Origin: JABWBD01 sp040768665
GTDB taxonomy: Bacteria; Planctomycetota; Planctomycetia; Pirellulales; Thermoguttaceae
Reading direction: 5' to 3'
Length of the DNA stretch: 64,000 nucleotides
NCBI GenBank assembly: GCA_040768665.1
Contig: JAXGMN010000023.1
Coordinates: forward strand, 155,048-219,047
Below the pieces are notes generated by a model. It was not told where the DNA came from and made no database searches. It was given only the letters and a program-made list of their open reading frames with translations. The first letter of the stretch is position 1; each line of letters starts with the position of its first letter. Shown here in pieces: positions 1-8,983 of the stretch. The position numbers and the translations under genes are program-made.

Positions 1-1
1 G

Positions 2-1303
2 CAGTTTCCGGTTTACCTCGCAATCAGCGAATTTCGCACGGATGGCCGGCGTTATTTCACCGGCGTCGTGCGCGACGTCACGGAACGGAAACGGAGCGAA
101 AACGTCGCCCACTTCTTGGCCGACGCAAGCCGGTCGTTGGGAATGGTCCTGGATTATGCGAGTACGCTCCAGAAAATCGCCTACCTGGCGGTGCCCTTCT
201 TCGCCGAATGGTGCACCGTCCACATGGTTCAGGACGACGGTTCGCTCATTCAGCTTGCAGCGGCCCATATCGATCCCGACAAGTCGGCTCTCGCGCAGGA
301 GATTGGGAGTCGGTCTCCCCTGGCCCCCGACAGCCCGGCCGGTCCTGCACACATCCTCAAGACCGGCAAGCCGGAACTGATCGCCGAAGTCTCGGGTTCT
401 CTGATCGAGAGCGTCGCGCCCGATCCGGAGCACCGAATTGTCCTGCGGGAGCTTGGGCTCGACTCCTACATGGGAGTGCCGCTGCGACTGCGGGGAAAGG
501 TCTTCGGTATCATCTCTTTCTATTCCGCCGATCCGCAGCGGAAGTACGACTCCATCGACCTCGCCGTGGCCGAAGACCTTGCCAACCGGGCTGCCACCGC
601 CATCGAAAACTCGCTGCTTTACCGGGAGCTCCGCGACGCGGACCGCCGCAAGGATGAATTTCTTGCCATGCTTTCCCACGAGCTCCGCACCCCGCTGGCT
701 CCGATCCAAAGCGGTCTCGACTTCCTGAACGTCCGGGGCGTCGAGCCCGACGTGGTAAGTGCGATGCAACAGCCGGTCGGGCACCTGGTGCGGCTGGCCG
801 ACGACTTATTGGACATCTCCCGCATCGTCCGGGACAAGGGGGAACTCCGCCGAGAACCGATCCACTTGCCCGTTCAGCAGCCGGCCCCGAGCGAACCTGT
901 TCCGGAGGCATCCTCGCCACCGCCGCCAGGCCGCCGAATCCTCATCGTGGAAGATAACGTGGCCACGGCCAGGATCCTCGCAAAAGTGCTTTCCGAACTT
1001 GGCAGCCATGACGTCCATATGGTCCACGATGGTCTCTCGGCCCTGGAGGCGGCGAAAAAACACCTTCCTCAGATCGTCCTTTTGGATATCGGCCTGCCTC
1101 GAATGAACGGGTATGAGGTTGCGCAGAAGCTCCGCGAGCAGCCCGAGTTTCGCGACACGGTATTGGTGGCGCTGACCGGCTACGGGACCGAAGACGACCG
1201 GCGACGCTCGGCCGAAGTCGGATTCGACCGCCACCTGGTTAAGCCGCCGTCGTTGGAGAACCTGCAAGAGGTGCTCGCCCATCCGAGGCTCGAATCCACC
1301 TGA
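2..1303 (+). CDS. Hybrid sensor kinase/response regulator, 5' end outside window, lacks HATPase domain
   Basis: The reading frame is open at the left edge, so the N-terminus is missing; 433 residues are visible. Residues about 1-30 are the end of a PAS/PAC domain finishing in VRDVTERKRSE. A GAF domain follows (about 40-200), then a HisKA dimerisation segment with the phosphoacceptor motif FLAMLSHELRTPLAP (about 217-231). A Pro/Ala-rich linker then leads straight into a receiver domain (about 297-420) with IVEDN, phosphoacceptor Asp in LLDIGLPRMNG, ALTGYG and the LVKP lysine. The ATP-binding HATPase_c domain normally found between HisKA and the receiver is absent. The frame is intact, so the protein may act as a phosphotransfer or signal-integration module, or be a decayed kinase. 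The domain calls are firm; the function is inference. Confidence 0.9.
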   Translation, partial: QFPVYLAISEFRTDGRRYFTGVVRDVTERKRSENVAHFLADASRSLGMVLDYASTLQKIAYLAVPFFAEWCTVHMVQDDGSLIQLAAAHIDPDKSALAQEIGSRSPLAPDSPAGPAHILKTGKPELIAEVSGSLIESVAPDPEHRIVLRELGLDSYMGVPLRLRGKVFGIISFYSADPQRKYDSIDLAVAEDLANRAATAIENSLLYRELRDADRRKDEFLAMLSHELRTPLAPIQSGLDFLNVRGVEPDVVSAMQQPVGHLVRLADDLLDISRIVRDKGELRREPIHLPVQQPAPSEPVPEASSPPPPGRRILIVEDNVATARILAKVLSELGSHDVHMVHDGLSALEAAKKHLPQIVLLDIGLPRMNGYEVAQKLREQPEFRDTVLVALTGYGTEDDRRRSAEVGFDRHLVKPPSLENLQEVLAHPRLEST

Positions 1304-1688
1304 CGCGCACGAGTTCGGCAAACGGACTTCTTGCTGCTTCTGCGGCACACGCGATTTCGTCGAGCCGGTTCAAGACCGCCGGCAGCGACAAGGGATCGCT
1401 CCCGCGCGACAAAATGACGCACCGGCTGCTGAGTCCAATCGCGCTTCGGCGAGGTGCGTTGCCGAGCGGCCACGCCGAGGACTCGGCCCGAGATCGCGTG
1501 CTCGAACTCTTATCGATTGTCGCCGGCAAGAATGTCGGGTGACCGATCGAAGTCGTGGGCACACCCCCGGTCGCGGGCCGGTGATTTCCCCAGCGAAAAG
1601 CCATAAACCTCCCGAGCGACATGGCTACGGCAGAATCCTAGGATAATACTTGGTTCTCGTGAAACGGAGTTGAACTATCGGAGAAACC
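1304..1688. other. Intergenic region, nothing recognised
   Basis: The 385 bases between the kinase stop and the small BON gene show no convincing reading frame, RNA gene or repeat on either strand. The only clear signal is a GGAG ribosome binding site at the right edge, just before the 1689 start. Confidence 0.5.
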
Positions 1689-1961
1689 ATGGATTTGCTC
1701 GTGACCGATGCAAAGCAATCCGGTGATGATTGGCAGACGCGGGTCGAAGCCATCGCGCGCGAAGAACTGGACCAGTCGGCGTTCTATGAGGTCCGACAGG
1801 TGAAGCCGTGCGTCCGCAAGCGGATTTTGCGCCTCAACGGGAAGGTCTCAACTTACTACTTCAAGCAGATGGCGCAGGCGGCAGTGATGCACCGGCTTGA
1901 AGGGATCGTCGTGATCGAGAACGACGTGGTGGTTCAGACGGCGGGCTCCTCGCGGATGTAA
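1689..1961 (+). CDS. Small BON-domain-like protein
   Basis: A 90-residue protein with no signal peptide, preceded by a GGAG site. Residues about 18-82 have the BON pattern: an amphipathic helix (TRVEAIAREEL), a basic central strand ending in a conserved-type Gly (RKRILRLNGKVSTYY), a second helix (FKQMAQAAV) and a final hydrophobic strand (GIVVIENDVVV). BON domains are usually associated with membranes or periplasmic partners. The neighbour on the opposite strand is a secreted BON protein whose stop lies only 7 bases away, so the pair is convergent. Function unknown. Confidence 0.75.
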   Translation: MDLLVTDAKQSGDDWQTRVEAIAREELDQSAFYEVRQVKPCVRKRILRLNGKVSTYYFKQMAQAAVMHRLEGIVVIENDVVVQTAGSSRM

Positions 1962-1968
1962 GCGGGAC

Positions 1969-2793
1969 CTACTGGCTCGGCGGCCCGACGACAAGTTTGT
2001 TCTGCACGTTCCAGATGCCCGCTTCCATTCGTACGGCCTGCTCGGCAACTCGACGGTCGTGCTCGGAAGCGACTGTGCCTCGGAGAATCGCGGTCTGACC
2101 TTTCACCTCGACCTGAATTGGCGTCGACTTCTGGATCCGAGGGCTGGCCGTAAGCTGACGGGCGAGCTTTGCCCCGATCCGGTCGTCGTTGGGGCCGTTC
2201 ACTTGGAATGCCGGGCGGAAGGTCGTGTAAGGAGCACCCGGAACCTGCAACGGGCTGACCGCCGCCGGGCCGGCGGGGCCGGACAGTGCCGCTTCCGGAG
2301 CCACCCCGGCCTGACCCATGCCCGGTGCGCCGACTCGGCGGAGCGGCAACTCGGGAGCCGCGGCCGCCGGCTGCGCAGGGGCAGCAGGAGCGGGAGACGG
2401 CGCCGCGGAGGGCGCCGGGGCTACCGTGGCGGCAGCGGGTGGCACGGGCGGCGCCAACACATTCAACGTCGTCTCGAGATCGTACGGGGCCGGGATGAAG
2501 TCGGTGGTCGGATACAGTGGAGTGTCCCGATACACGCTCCACTCCGGCGACAACGGCCCGATATCATCTTTCTGAAGCCACGGGTACGTGTGCCGTATGC
2601 CCTCAAATGTCCCGCTCGGCCCGATCATAAGACCGTCGCTGAACCGGCTTGGTTTCGGGGCGAGCGGACCGCCGAGGGCACGCGGACCGAACATTCCATG
2701 TCGGGTCGCGGTCGGGCTGAATTGCCCGAATGCTGCAACGGCCGGCAGCAAGACCAGCCACGCTCCCAACGCGTAAGTGCGAGTAATGTGCAT
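1969..2793 (-). CDS. Secreted BON-domain protein
   Basis: The product has 274 residues. It begins with a signal peptide (basic start, hydrophobic ALGAWLVLLPAVAAFG, cleavage near residue 23). The middle, about residues 90-150, is a low-complexity Pro/Ala-rich linker. A C-terminal BON domain occupies about 205-270 (IQVEVKGQTAILRGTVASE, then VRMEAGIWNVQNKLVV). The BON fold has been linked to phospholipid or envelope binding. The gene lies 51 bases downstream of tsaE in the same direction and may share its transcript. The specific role is unknown. Confidence 0.8.
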   Translation of the reverse strand: MHITRTYALGAWLVLLPAVAAFGQFSPTATRHGMFGPRALGGPLAPKPSRFSDGLMIGPSGTFEGIRHTYPWLQKDDIGPLSPEWSVYRDTPLYPTTDFIPAPYDLETTLNVLAPPVPPAAATVAPAPSAAPSPAPAAPAQPAAAAPELPLRRVGAPGMGQAGVAPEAALSGPAGPAAVSPLQVPGAPYTTFRPAFQVNGPNDDRIGAKLARQLTASPRIQKSTPIQVEVKGQTAILRGTVASEHDRRVAEQAVRMEAGIWNVQNKLVVGPPSQ

Positions 2794-2844
2794 AGCGATG
2801 CCTGCCTTTCTGTTATAGATATCGTACCGATGAGGGCCAGGACG

Positions 2845-3321
2845 TCAGTTTCGCAGCAATTCCTTCAATTGCCGAAGTTGCCCAGTATAGCGATCCCCCC
2901 TGGCTTCAATCTCAAATCGCCGCGATGTGTCGCCGATCACCTCGATCCGCACTTCAATTCTCTCCTCGGGCAGGCACCCCTCCACGCGTTCCGCCCACTC
3001 GACAAGCGTTACGCCCCCTGAATCAAAGTACTCTTCCGGTCCAAGTTCCAGAAACTCATCCTCATCTCGCAAGCGGTAGGCGTCGAAGTGGTAGATCGGC
3101 CGTCGTCCACGGTATTGCTGAAGGAGCACGAATGTGGGGCTTACGACGTCGCGCCGATCCACTCCCTCGGCCTCCGCAATTGCTTGAACGAGCCGGGTCT
3201 TCCCTGCTCCCAGGGTACCGCACAGCGCGACGACCGCCCCATCCGGGACGACCTTCGCCAGAGCGGCGCCAAGCTGGGCGGTCTGGGACTCGTCGGCAGC
3301 TTCGTAAAGAAATTGCTCCAT
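2845..3321 (-). CDS. tsaE: tRNA threonylcarbamoyladenosine biosynthesis ATPase TsaE
   Basis: 158 residues, the usual TsaE size. TsaE is the P-loop ATPase that resets the TsaB-TsaD complex during t6A modification of tRNAs reading ANN codons. The Walker A motif GTLGAGKTRLVQ is at about residues 36-47, followed by SPTFVLLQQY and the typical FDAYRLRDEDEFLELG segment with the C-terminal LVEWAERV. The start codon overlaps the thiL stop by one base (TGATG on the minus strand), which implies translational coupling. Identification is firm. Confidence 0.95.
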   Translation of the reverse strand: MEQFLYEAADESQTAQLGAALAKVVPDGAVVALCGTLGAGKTRLVQAIAEAEGVDRRDVVSPTFVLLQQYRGRRPIYHFDAYRLRDEDEFLELGPEEYFDSGGVTLVEWAERVEGCLPEERIEVRIEVIGDTSRRFEIEARGDRYTGQLRQLKELLRN

Positions 3322-4247
3322 CAGCTCAGCTCATGCTCGTAACCACGGGGGGCGAGAGGGACTTTTTCGAGGCGTTGATCGCTCTGCCAGAGCCCCGGCT
3401 CGTCAATAAACTCCCCGATGTTAGCAATTGGTGTGCCAAGGGGCTGGTCCGCAAGAATTCGTGAGCCCTCTTCCGGCGGCACGGCGAGGATCAATTCGAA
3501 GTCCTCGCCGTCGCTCAAAGCGTGGTCCAACGGGCTGGCGCCGTTCGAAACTTTCTCCGCCAATCGAACTGCGTCCGGAGAAATCGGCACATCCTCGGTT
3601 CGCACCAGGGCGCCGCATCCGCTTTCTTCGAGGATTCGCGCCAGATCGATCGACAGGCCATCGCTCACGTCGATCCCCGCGTGCAAGTCGTAACGCTCGT
3701 GAAGCAACAACGCTTCGGCAACGCGGGGCTCGAAATCGAAGTGACGGCCCAGGATACTGCCCCCGAACGCGCCGGTGACGAGGATCCAGTCGCCGGGCCG
3801 AGCCCCGCTGCGTTTCAACGGCCCCTTGGGGCCGACGCGTCCGAGCAGCGTCAGGCTGAGCACCAGCGGCCCGTCCCAACTGTTCGTGTCTCCGCCGGCG
3901 ATCGCCAGCCCGTATCGCTCGGCAAGCGGGAGCATTCCCTCGTAGAGATTGACGGCCAGATCCATTCCGCCGCTCCGCGGCAGTGCGAGCGCCACGACGC
4001 CCGCTATCGGCTCCGCCGCCATCGCCGCCAGATCGCTCAGGTTGACTGCCAGCGACTTGCGTCCGACGCGCCTCGGGTCCGCTTCGCCCAGACGGAAATC
4101 GACCTGGTCGGTGAGCATATCGACGGTGATGACGCACTCGGGCGTGTCGGCCATCGAGAGCACGGCGGCGTCGTCGCCCGGGCCAAGTTTCAAACGCGGA
4201 TGCGAGGGAAGTCGCCGACGCAGATAGTGGATCAGTTCCGATTCCAT
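3321..4247 (-). CDS. thiL: Thiamine-monophosphate kinase
   Basis: ThiL phosphorylates thiamine monophosphate to thiamine diphosphate using ATP. The 308-residue product has the AIRS/PurM-type fold: LKLGPGDDAAVL near the N-terminus, an Mg-binding ITVDMLTDQVDF segment, GRKSLAVNLSDLAAMAA, AGGDTNSWDG, and the C-terminal HAGIDVSDGLSIDLARI and ALSDGEDFEL motifs. An in-frame GTG two codons upstream (4253) is an alternative start. It sits 18-24 bases downstream of the larA-like gene and overlaps tsaE by one base, so the three form one operon. Confidence 0.93.
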   Translation of the reverse strand: MESELIHYLRRRLPSHPRLKLGPGDDAAVLSMADTPECVITVDMLTDQVDFRLGEADPRRVGRKSLAVNLSDLAAMAAEPIAGVVALALPRSGGMDLAVNLYEGMLPLAERYGLAIAGGDTNSWDGPLVLSLTLLGRVGPKGPLKRSGARPGDWILVTGAFGGSILGRHFDFEPRVAEALLLHERYDLHAGIDVSDGLSIDLARILEESGCGALVRTEDVPISPDAVRLAEKVSNGASPLDHALSDGEDFELILAVPPEEGSRILADQPLGTPIANIGEFIDEPGLWQSDQRLEKVPLAPRGYEHELS

Positions 4248-4271
4248 GAGCACCGCAGTCCCGCGAAGTCG

Positions 4272-5543
4272 TCAGGCTGTAATCCGCGACCGGTGAGCCC
4301 AGAGCCCGAGGGCAGGGTTTGGAATATAGTATATGCGTTCGCCGTCGGGCATCGTGTTCCAGCCGGGCTTGAGCACCGCCGGATCGTACCGGCGGAGGAC
4401 AGCATCGAGGTCGGCGTACTGATAGCCGACCCCCTCGATCTCCTCCCGCGCCAGCTTGCCCGGGCAGTAGGTAATCCGGAAACGGCCTTCCGAAGAACCG
4501 TGGATCAGGTGGGCGGCGGCGGAAAGATTGCCGGGCAAATCGTCCGTCTCCCGAACCGCTTGCATGATCGCCGGAGTATCGCGGTAGCCGTACTTCCGAA
4601 TCAGCCGATCGATCTGGGGATCCTCGCCGAACGTGGACACACCGGGGGCCAGCACGACAAGTTCGCCATCGTCGGCAATGGCCATGCGCGTGCGGTAGAC
4701 CGACTTGTTGCCGAGCCAGGTGCTGTGGAACTCTTCAGGATCAAGATAGACGACCATCTTCTTCGGCGCCTCCTCCAGCACGGTGAAGTTCACCTGCACC
4801 GACAGTTCGGCAGCCTTTTCGAAGCACTCGACGTCGTCGCCGATGAACAGCCCGCGGACGGCCAGCGTTCCGTCAGCCCGTGGACCGATGACCGTCTGGA
4901 CGTACACCAGGGGAAGATGGCGGCAGAAGTGATCCTGGGCATAGTTGAGGATCCGCCGCAGCGGCGTGTCGGCTCGCCCCATCATCCGCTCCATGCCGTA
5001 CGCAGCACCGATGAAGTGGCTTTCGTTGATTCCGGCCGCTCCGCCGGTACCGACGAAGACGTTCTTGTTGTAATTGGCCATGCCGATCACTTCGTGAGGG
5101 ACGACCTGGCCGATGGACAGGATCAGGTCGTGACCGCCCTGCCAGACGAGCTTGTTGAGCTGAGCGGGCCAGGGCTTAGTCCAGATTCCCTCGGTGGTCT
5201 CTCGAACGAATTCGGCCGGCACTTCGCCGATGGTTACGACGTCGTTCCGCCAATCGTGAGCCCGGACGAGGCTCTTCGGCAACCCGGGGAACATACGTTC
5301 CAACTGCCAGTCCGGCATGGGGACGTGGGTGCCGAGGGCCGGCATGACGTCAGTAAGACGCGGGCCGAAATGCTCGTGAACCATGCAGGTCAGCGGGCCC
5401 GCCATGCTGTTGAACCGAGTGAAATCAGGCGGCAGCGCCAGCACCTTTTCCCTGGGGCCCAGTTGTTGGAAGGTTTGGGCCAAGGCGGCCTTGAGAGCTT
5501 CGTGAGACAAGTCGCTGGTGGTCGAGCCGGCGGCAAAATACAT
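4272..5543 (-). CDS. LarA-family nickel-pincer racemase/epimerase (DUF2088)
   Basis: About 423 residues. LarA enzymes use a nickel-pincer nucleotide cofactor to racemise or epimerise 2-hydroxy acids. The expected catalytic positions appear conserved: a His in GTHVPM, a His in VVPHEVIG, a Lys in NYNKNVFVG and a His in NESHF. The N-terminal domain carries the LPPDFTRFNS motif. I chose the ATG at 5543 because AGGA lies at good spacing before it; the ATG at 5549 is possible. The substrate cannot be read from the sequence; many homologues act on hydroxy acids other than lactate. No larB, larC or larE cofactor genes are in the window. It is first in the operon with thiL and tsaE. Confidence 0.8.
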   Translation of the reverse strand: MYFAAGSTTSDLSHEALKAALAQTFQQLGPREKVLALPPDFTRFNSMAGPLTCMVHEHFGPRLTDVMPALGTHVPMPDWQLERMFPGLPKSLVRAHDWRNDVVTIGEVPAEFVRETTEGIWTKPWPAQLNKLVWQGGHDLILSIGQVVPHEVIGMANYNKNVFVGTGGAAGINESHFIGAAYGMERMMGRADTPLRRILNYAQDHFCRHLPLVYVQTVIGPRADGTLAVRGLFIGDDVECFEKAAELSVQVNFTVLEEAPKKMVVYLDPEEFHSTWLGNKSVYRTRMAIADDGELVVLAPGVSTFGEDPQIDRLIRKYGYRDTPAIMQAVRETDDLPGNLSAAAHLIHGSSEGRFRITYCPGKLAREEIEGVGYQYADLDAVLRRYDPAVLKPGWNTMPDGERIYYIPNPALGLWAHRSRITA

Positions 5544-5822
5544 GGTCATCCTGTGAACACTCCTACCAGTATAAGAGGTCCTAATAAAAAAAGGGGGGCA
5601 GGCACCTCACAAGGATGCCCATTCTCCGTGTTTTACGAGTGTTTGCCTCGGAGTAAGTCCCGGTTTTTGAAGCTTGTTCTACGCAATCTCCAACTTAAGT
5701 TTACACCTTGCGTGCCGGCTGACTCAAGGGAGGGGGGGTGTGCCAGGCTTGACCGGGTGTTCCATGACTACCGGATTGTGAAAACTTGGGACGGGGAAGT
5801 TGCCGAGGCGGCTGGCAGTTCC

Positions 5823-5852
5823 AGGTTCCGCTCGTCTCGGCAAGCGGGACCT
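5823..5852. repeat. REP-like hairpin, copy 1
   Basis: Arms AGGTTCCGCT and AGCGGGACCT form a 10-bp stem with one mismatch. The preceding TTGCCGAGGCGGC and GGCAGTTCC are shared with copy 2 about 105 bases further on, so the repeat unit is longer than the hairpin. Confidence 0.75.
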
Positions 5853-5927
5853 ACAGTTGCGGTTGGAGACGTGGAGTCAGGGGACAGGCGGGGGGCGCTC
5901 GAGTTTGCCGAGGTGATCGGCGGTTCC

Positions 5928-5962
5928 AGGTCCCGCTCGGCAAGACTCGGCAAGCGGGACCT
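5928..5962. repeat. REP-like hairpin, copy 2
   Basis: Perfect 10-bp inverted repeat AGGTCCCGCT/AGCGGGACCT. The loop contains two CGGCAAG words. Close copies lie at 26721-26754 and 59891-59915. Confidence 0.85.
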
Positions 5963-6083
5963 ACTGGTTGACAGCATCAAAACCGACTTTCTAGAATCAT
6001 GCCACCACGGCAGTTGCGTGGTCGCCGGCGCCGCGGTGTCGGGGGAGGCGGACCAGACCCTTCATCTGCGGGTACGAAGCTCT

Positions 6084-7109
6084 ATGGAAAAAGTTCGGTT
6101 CGGGCTGATCGGCTACGGGGCCTGGGGAAGTCACCACGCACGGGCAATATCGAGCGTTTCCGGGGCGGAACTGGTCGCGATCGCGGAGTCTCGCCCTGAA
6201 GGTCGCGAACAGGCGGCTACGGACCACCCCCGGGCGACTGTGTATGCTAACCACCGTGAGTTGCTCGGCGGCGAGTCGCTCGATGCGGTGGCCATTGTGC
6301 TTCCAACGCACATCCACTACGAGGTTGCCAAGGACGTGCTCGAAGCGGGCCATCATCTTCTGCTGGAGAAGCCGATGGCCATCTCGATCGAGCAGTGCGA
6401 GAAGCTGAATGCGCTGGCGCTCCGTCGCGGCAAGCTGCTCGCCGTTGGGCATGAGTTCCGGGTCTCGCCGCTGTGGGGAAAAGTCAAGGAATTGATCGAT
6501 TCCGGGGCCATTGGCGACCCTCTCTACGGAATGGTCGAACTGTGGCGAAATCCGTACCGTCTGGGTTCGGACGGATGGCGATACGACATCGAGCGCGTCG
6601 GCAACTGGATCCTCGAAGAACCGATCCACTTTTTCGATCTGGCCCGCTGGTACTTCGCCGGGGCCGGGGAACCGATCTCCGTGTTTGCGCAAGCGAACGG
6701 CAAACGGGCTGACCGGCCCGAACTTCAGGACAACTTCACGGCGATGCTCACCTTTCCGGGTGGCCGCTATGCAGTCGTCTCGCAGACGCTCGCCGGCTGG
6801 GAACATCACCAGCAGGCCAAGATTACCGGCAGTGAGGGCGCAGTTTGGGCGAGCTGGAGTGGAGCGATGGACCGTACGTTCCAGCCGACGTTCTGGCTCA
6901 AGCTGATGCGAGGCGATGCCGTCGAGGAAGTACCGATCACGAAGATGACCGGCGAGGTCTACGAGCTCGTCGATCAGGCGGAAGTGCTGGTGCGGGCGAT
7001 TCGCGAGGGGACGAGCCCCGCCGTTACGGGCGAGGACGGCCAATGGTCGGTCGCCATGTGTCTGAAGGCGCAGGAGTCGGTCGAAACGGGCTGGCCGGTA
7101 GCATTTTGA
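6084..7109 (+). CDS. Gfo/Idh/MocA family oxidoreductase
   Basis: 341 residues. These enzymes oxidise or reduce sugars and cyclitols with NAD(P). The N-terminal Rossmann motif is VRFGLIGYGAWGSHHAR. The conserved EKP lysine is in LLLEKPMAIS near residue 97, and the C-terminal domain carries the EEPIHFFDLARW histidine motif. I placed the start at 6084, directly before MEKVRFGL; a much longer frame reading in from upstream is not believable as protein. The cupin gene starts 46 bases downstream, which suggests a two-gene operon for a sugar or inositol derivative. The substrate is unknown. Confidence 0.88.
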   Translation: MEKVRFGLIGYGAWGSHHARAISSVSGAELVAIAESRPEGREQAATDHPRATVYANHRELLGGESLDAVAIVLPTHIHYEVAKDVLEAGHHLLLEKPMAISIEQCEKLNALALRRGKLLAVGHEFRVSPLWGKVKELIDSGAIGDPLYGMVELWRNPYRLGSDGWRYDIERVGNWILEEPIHFFDLARWYFAGAGEPISVFAQANGKRADRPELQDNFTAMLTFPGGRYAVVSQTLAGWEHHQQAKITGSEGAVWASWSGAMDRTFQPTFWLKLMRGDAVEEVPITKMTGEVYELVDQAEVLVRAIREGTSPAVTGEDGQWSVAMCLKAQESVETGWPVAF

Positions 7110-7155
7110 GAAAGCGGACAGGGGATCCACCTCGAGCTATGGAGGTTCACTCAAC

Positions 7156-7917
7156 ATGAGCGAAATCAAAGCCGCCCACTTCATCGCCTCCGACGGGGGT
7201 GGATTCCACTATAGCGAGAAGTCCAGCCCGCAGACGACGAATCTCCAGTGGCTGACCTACGGCGTCTATGAGTTGACCGGACGCGTCGGCACGGCCGGCA
7301 TTTCGCATCCCGGCGAGGAAGCCCTTCTGTTCTGCTGGGAAGGGCAGACGCGAGTGACGATGGGGGGCTCGAAGTACGACCTGAAGCGCTACGACGTGCT
7401 CTATGTCCCCCGGTCGGAGACGTACTGTTTTTCCAACCCCGGCGACCGGTGCCGCGTGGTGGTCTGCCGGGCGACGGCCGAGAATACGCATCCCCCCTAC
7501 TACGCGGCCTGGAGCGAAGTGCTGCACGATGAACGGAGAATCCGCCGGCTCAAGGGAAAGGACGTGTTCCTGATGTTCGACGTCAGCGAAGGGGCCGACA
7601 AGTTGATGGCCGGCTACACGTTTTTTCAGCCTTTCCAACGGTCCTGGCCGCCGCACAACCACACGGATCAGGAAGAGATCTACATTTTTCTGAACGGCCA
7701 TGGGGCGATGGAAGTCTATGCGGAGGAGGAGACGAAGTATTTCGTCCACTCCGTCGGGCCGGGCGACGCGATAACCATCCCGATCCTCAACTACCACCCC
7801 GTCTTCAGTCGAGAGGAGCCGCTGGAATTCATCTGGTGCATCGCCGGGGCGAGGTATTGGGTGGGCGACAAGAACAAGGACTTCATGACCGGCAACGTGT
7901 CGAAGCTCACGACATGA
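7156..7917 (+). CDS. Cupin isomerase, IolB/KduI-like
   Basis: 253 residues forming a bicupin. IolB isomerises 5-deoxyglucuronate in myo-inositol breakdown. The second half has the metal-binding pattern WPPHNHTDQEEIYIF (His, His and Glu) and a later His in NYHPVFS, the positions used by IolB and KduI. The first half has the FCWEGQTRVTMGG strand pair. A GGAGG lies 10-14 bases before the ATG. Pairing with an Idh/MocA-type oxidoreductase fits an inositol-like or uronate pathway, but no other iol genes are present, so the exact reaction is open. Confidence 0.75.
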   Translation: MSEIKAAHFIASDGGGFHYSEKSSPQTTNLQWLTYGVYELTGRVGTAGISHPGEEALLFCWEGQTRVTMGGSKYDLKRYDVLYVPRSETYCFSNPGDRCRVVVCRATAENTHPPYYAAWSEVLHDERRIRRLKGKDVFLMFDVSEGADKLMAGYTFFQPFQRSWPPHNHTDQEEIYIFLNGHGAMEVYAEEETKYFVHSVGPGDAITIPILNYHPVFSREEPLEFIWCIAGARYWVGDKNKDFMTGNVSKLTT

Positions 7918-7933
7918 CCGTTCACGGGGCGTT

Positions 7934-8983
7934 TCAAGGCTGCTTCGGCCGGTAAATCAGTTCCGATGCGAGCGTCCGGTGCCCGAGCAGTTCGTCCCGG
8001 AGTTCCTCGTAGCGACAAACCGCGGTGGCGTGCTTCCGCATGACGACGCGCGAGCCGGCCGCGGCGATGTCGGCGGCGGTGCGCGCATCGGAGCCGGCGG
8101 CCAGAGCCAGACCCAAGAGTGCCAGAAAAGTGTCGCCGGCCCCGATCGCCCGCGAGTTGGGCGCCGGTTCGGCGATCGTCCGGTGCGGCGGCCGACTTCT
8201 CTCGAACAGCACGGCACCTTCGCAGTCGAGCGTCACGGCGATGATTTCCGCGTCGATGGCTTCCAGGAGACGATGTTCGGCGGCCAGGATTTCCCCGGCG
8301 TCGGGGAGCGGGCCGTCGTCGCCGCCCAGCAGTCTCGCAGATTGCGTCCGGTTGGGCTTAACCGCCGTGACGCCGACGTTTCGGTATCTTCGCAGGTTCT
8401 TCGAATCCGCCACAATGAATCGCGGCGCCTGCGACTGCAAGGCGGCCAGCGCCGCAATCACGGCCGGAGTCAGGACGCCGTATCCGTAATCCGATACGAT
8501 CACCAGATCACACTGTTGGAAAAGCAGCCCGAGTCGTGCGATGATCGCCTGTTCGACGTCGTGCCCGATCGTTGACCCATCGCCTTGATCGAAGCGGAGG
8601 AGGATTTGCCCATCGGCCACGACGCGGGTCCTGGCAAGGGTGCGTCGCCCGGAACTGCAAAGCAGGTGATCCGTCCGAACGCCAGCCTTCCGCATGGCGT
8701 GCAGAAGCAGGCCGCTTTCTGCGTCCTCGCCAATCACCGACAGGCAGGTCACCGCCGAGCCCACTGCGGCGACATTCGCGGCAACGTTTGCAGCGCCGCC
8801 GGGGCGGTCGCTCCGCGCCGCGATCGCAACCGCCGGCACCGGGGCCTCCTGGCAGACGCGCCGGCAGGTGCCCTCGAGATAGACGTCGAGCATTGCCTCG
8901 CCAACGACGACCGTGCGGATGCTGGGAATCGCATCAAGGATGTCTGACACTTCCATGCGAGTGGTCTCCTCCGATGAGCACAA
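7934..8983 (-). CDS. PfkB-family sugar kinase, heptose-7-phosphate kinase-like
   Basis: 349 residues. The layout matches the RfaE1/HldE kinase domain, which phosphorylates D-glycero-D-manno-heptose 7-phosphate at O1 for LPS core sugar synthesis. Visible signatures are VVVGEAMLDVYLEG, RPGGAANVAANVAAVG, DYGYGVL, VKPNRTQ, and the catalytic GAGDTF motif with the base Asp, preceded by SRAIGAGDT. The cupin gene ends 16 bases away on the other strand. There is no adjacent nucleotidyltransferase or isomerase, so the heptose assignment is likely but not proven; another sugar-phosphate kinase is possible. Confidence 0.82.
   Translation of the reverse strand: MCSSEETTRMEVSDILDAIPSIRTVVVGEAMLDVYLEGTCRRVCQEAPVPAVAIAARSDRPGGAANVAANVAAVGSAVTCLSVIGEDAESGLLLHAMRKAGVRTDHLLCSSGRRTLARTRVVADGQILLRFDQGDGSTIGHDVEQAIIARLGLLFQQCDLVIVSDYGYGVLTPAVIAALAALQSQAPRFIVADSKNLRRYRNVGVTAVKPNRTQSARLLGGDDGPLPDAGEILAAEHRLLEAIDAEIIAVTLDCEGAVLFERSRPPHRTIAEPAPNSRAIGAGDTFLALLGLALAAGSDARTAADIAAAGSRVVMRKHATAVCRYEELRDELLGHRTLASELIYRPKQP

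Larger units (their letters stand above)
5544..6083. other. Divergent intergenic region with repeat remnants
   Basis: This 540-base gap separates the divergent larA-like and oxidoreductase genes and should contain both promoters, though I cannot place them with confidence. It starts with an A/G-rich tract and GGGGGGCAGGCACCT near 5588-5605, a core shared with other repeats in the window, and holds two AGGTCCCGCT hairpins listed separately. The stretch around 5640-5720 is less GC-rich than its surroundings. Confidence 0.6.

Noticed and set aside
3522..6083. Very long plus-strand frame that would extend the Idh/MocA oxidoreductase by about 850 residues
   Set aside because: It is antisense to thiL and the larA-like gene, has no family similarity, and the oxidoreductase has a normal start at 6084. 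The open frame follows from high GC.
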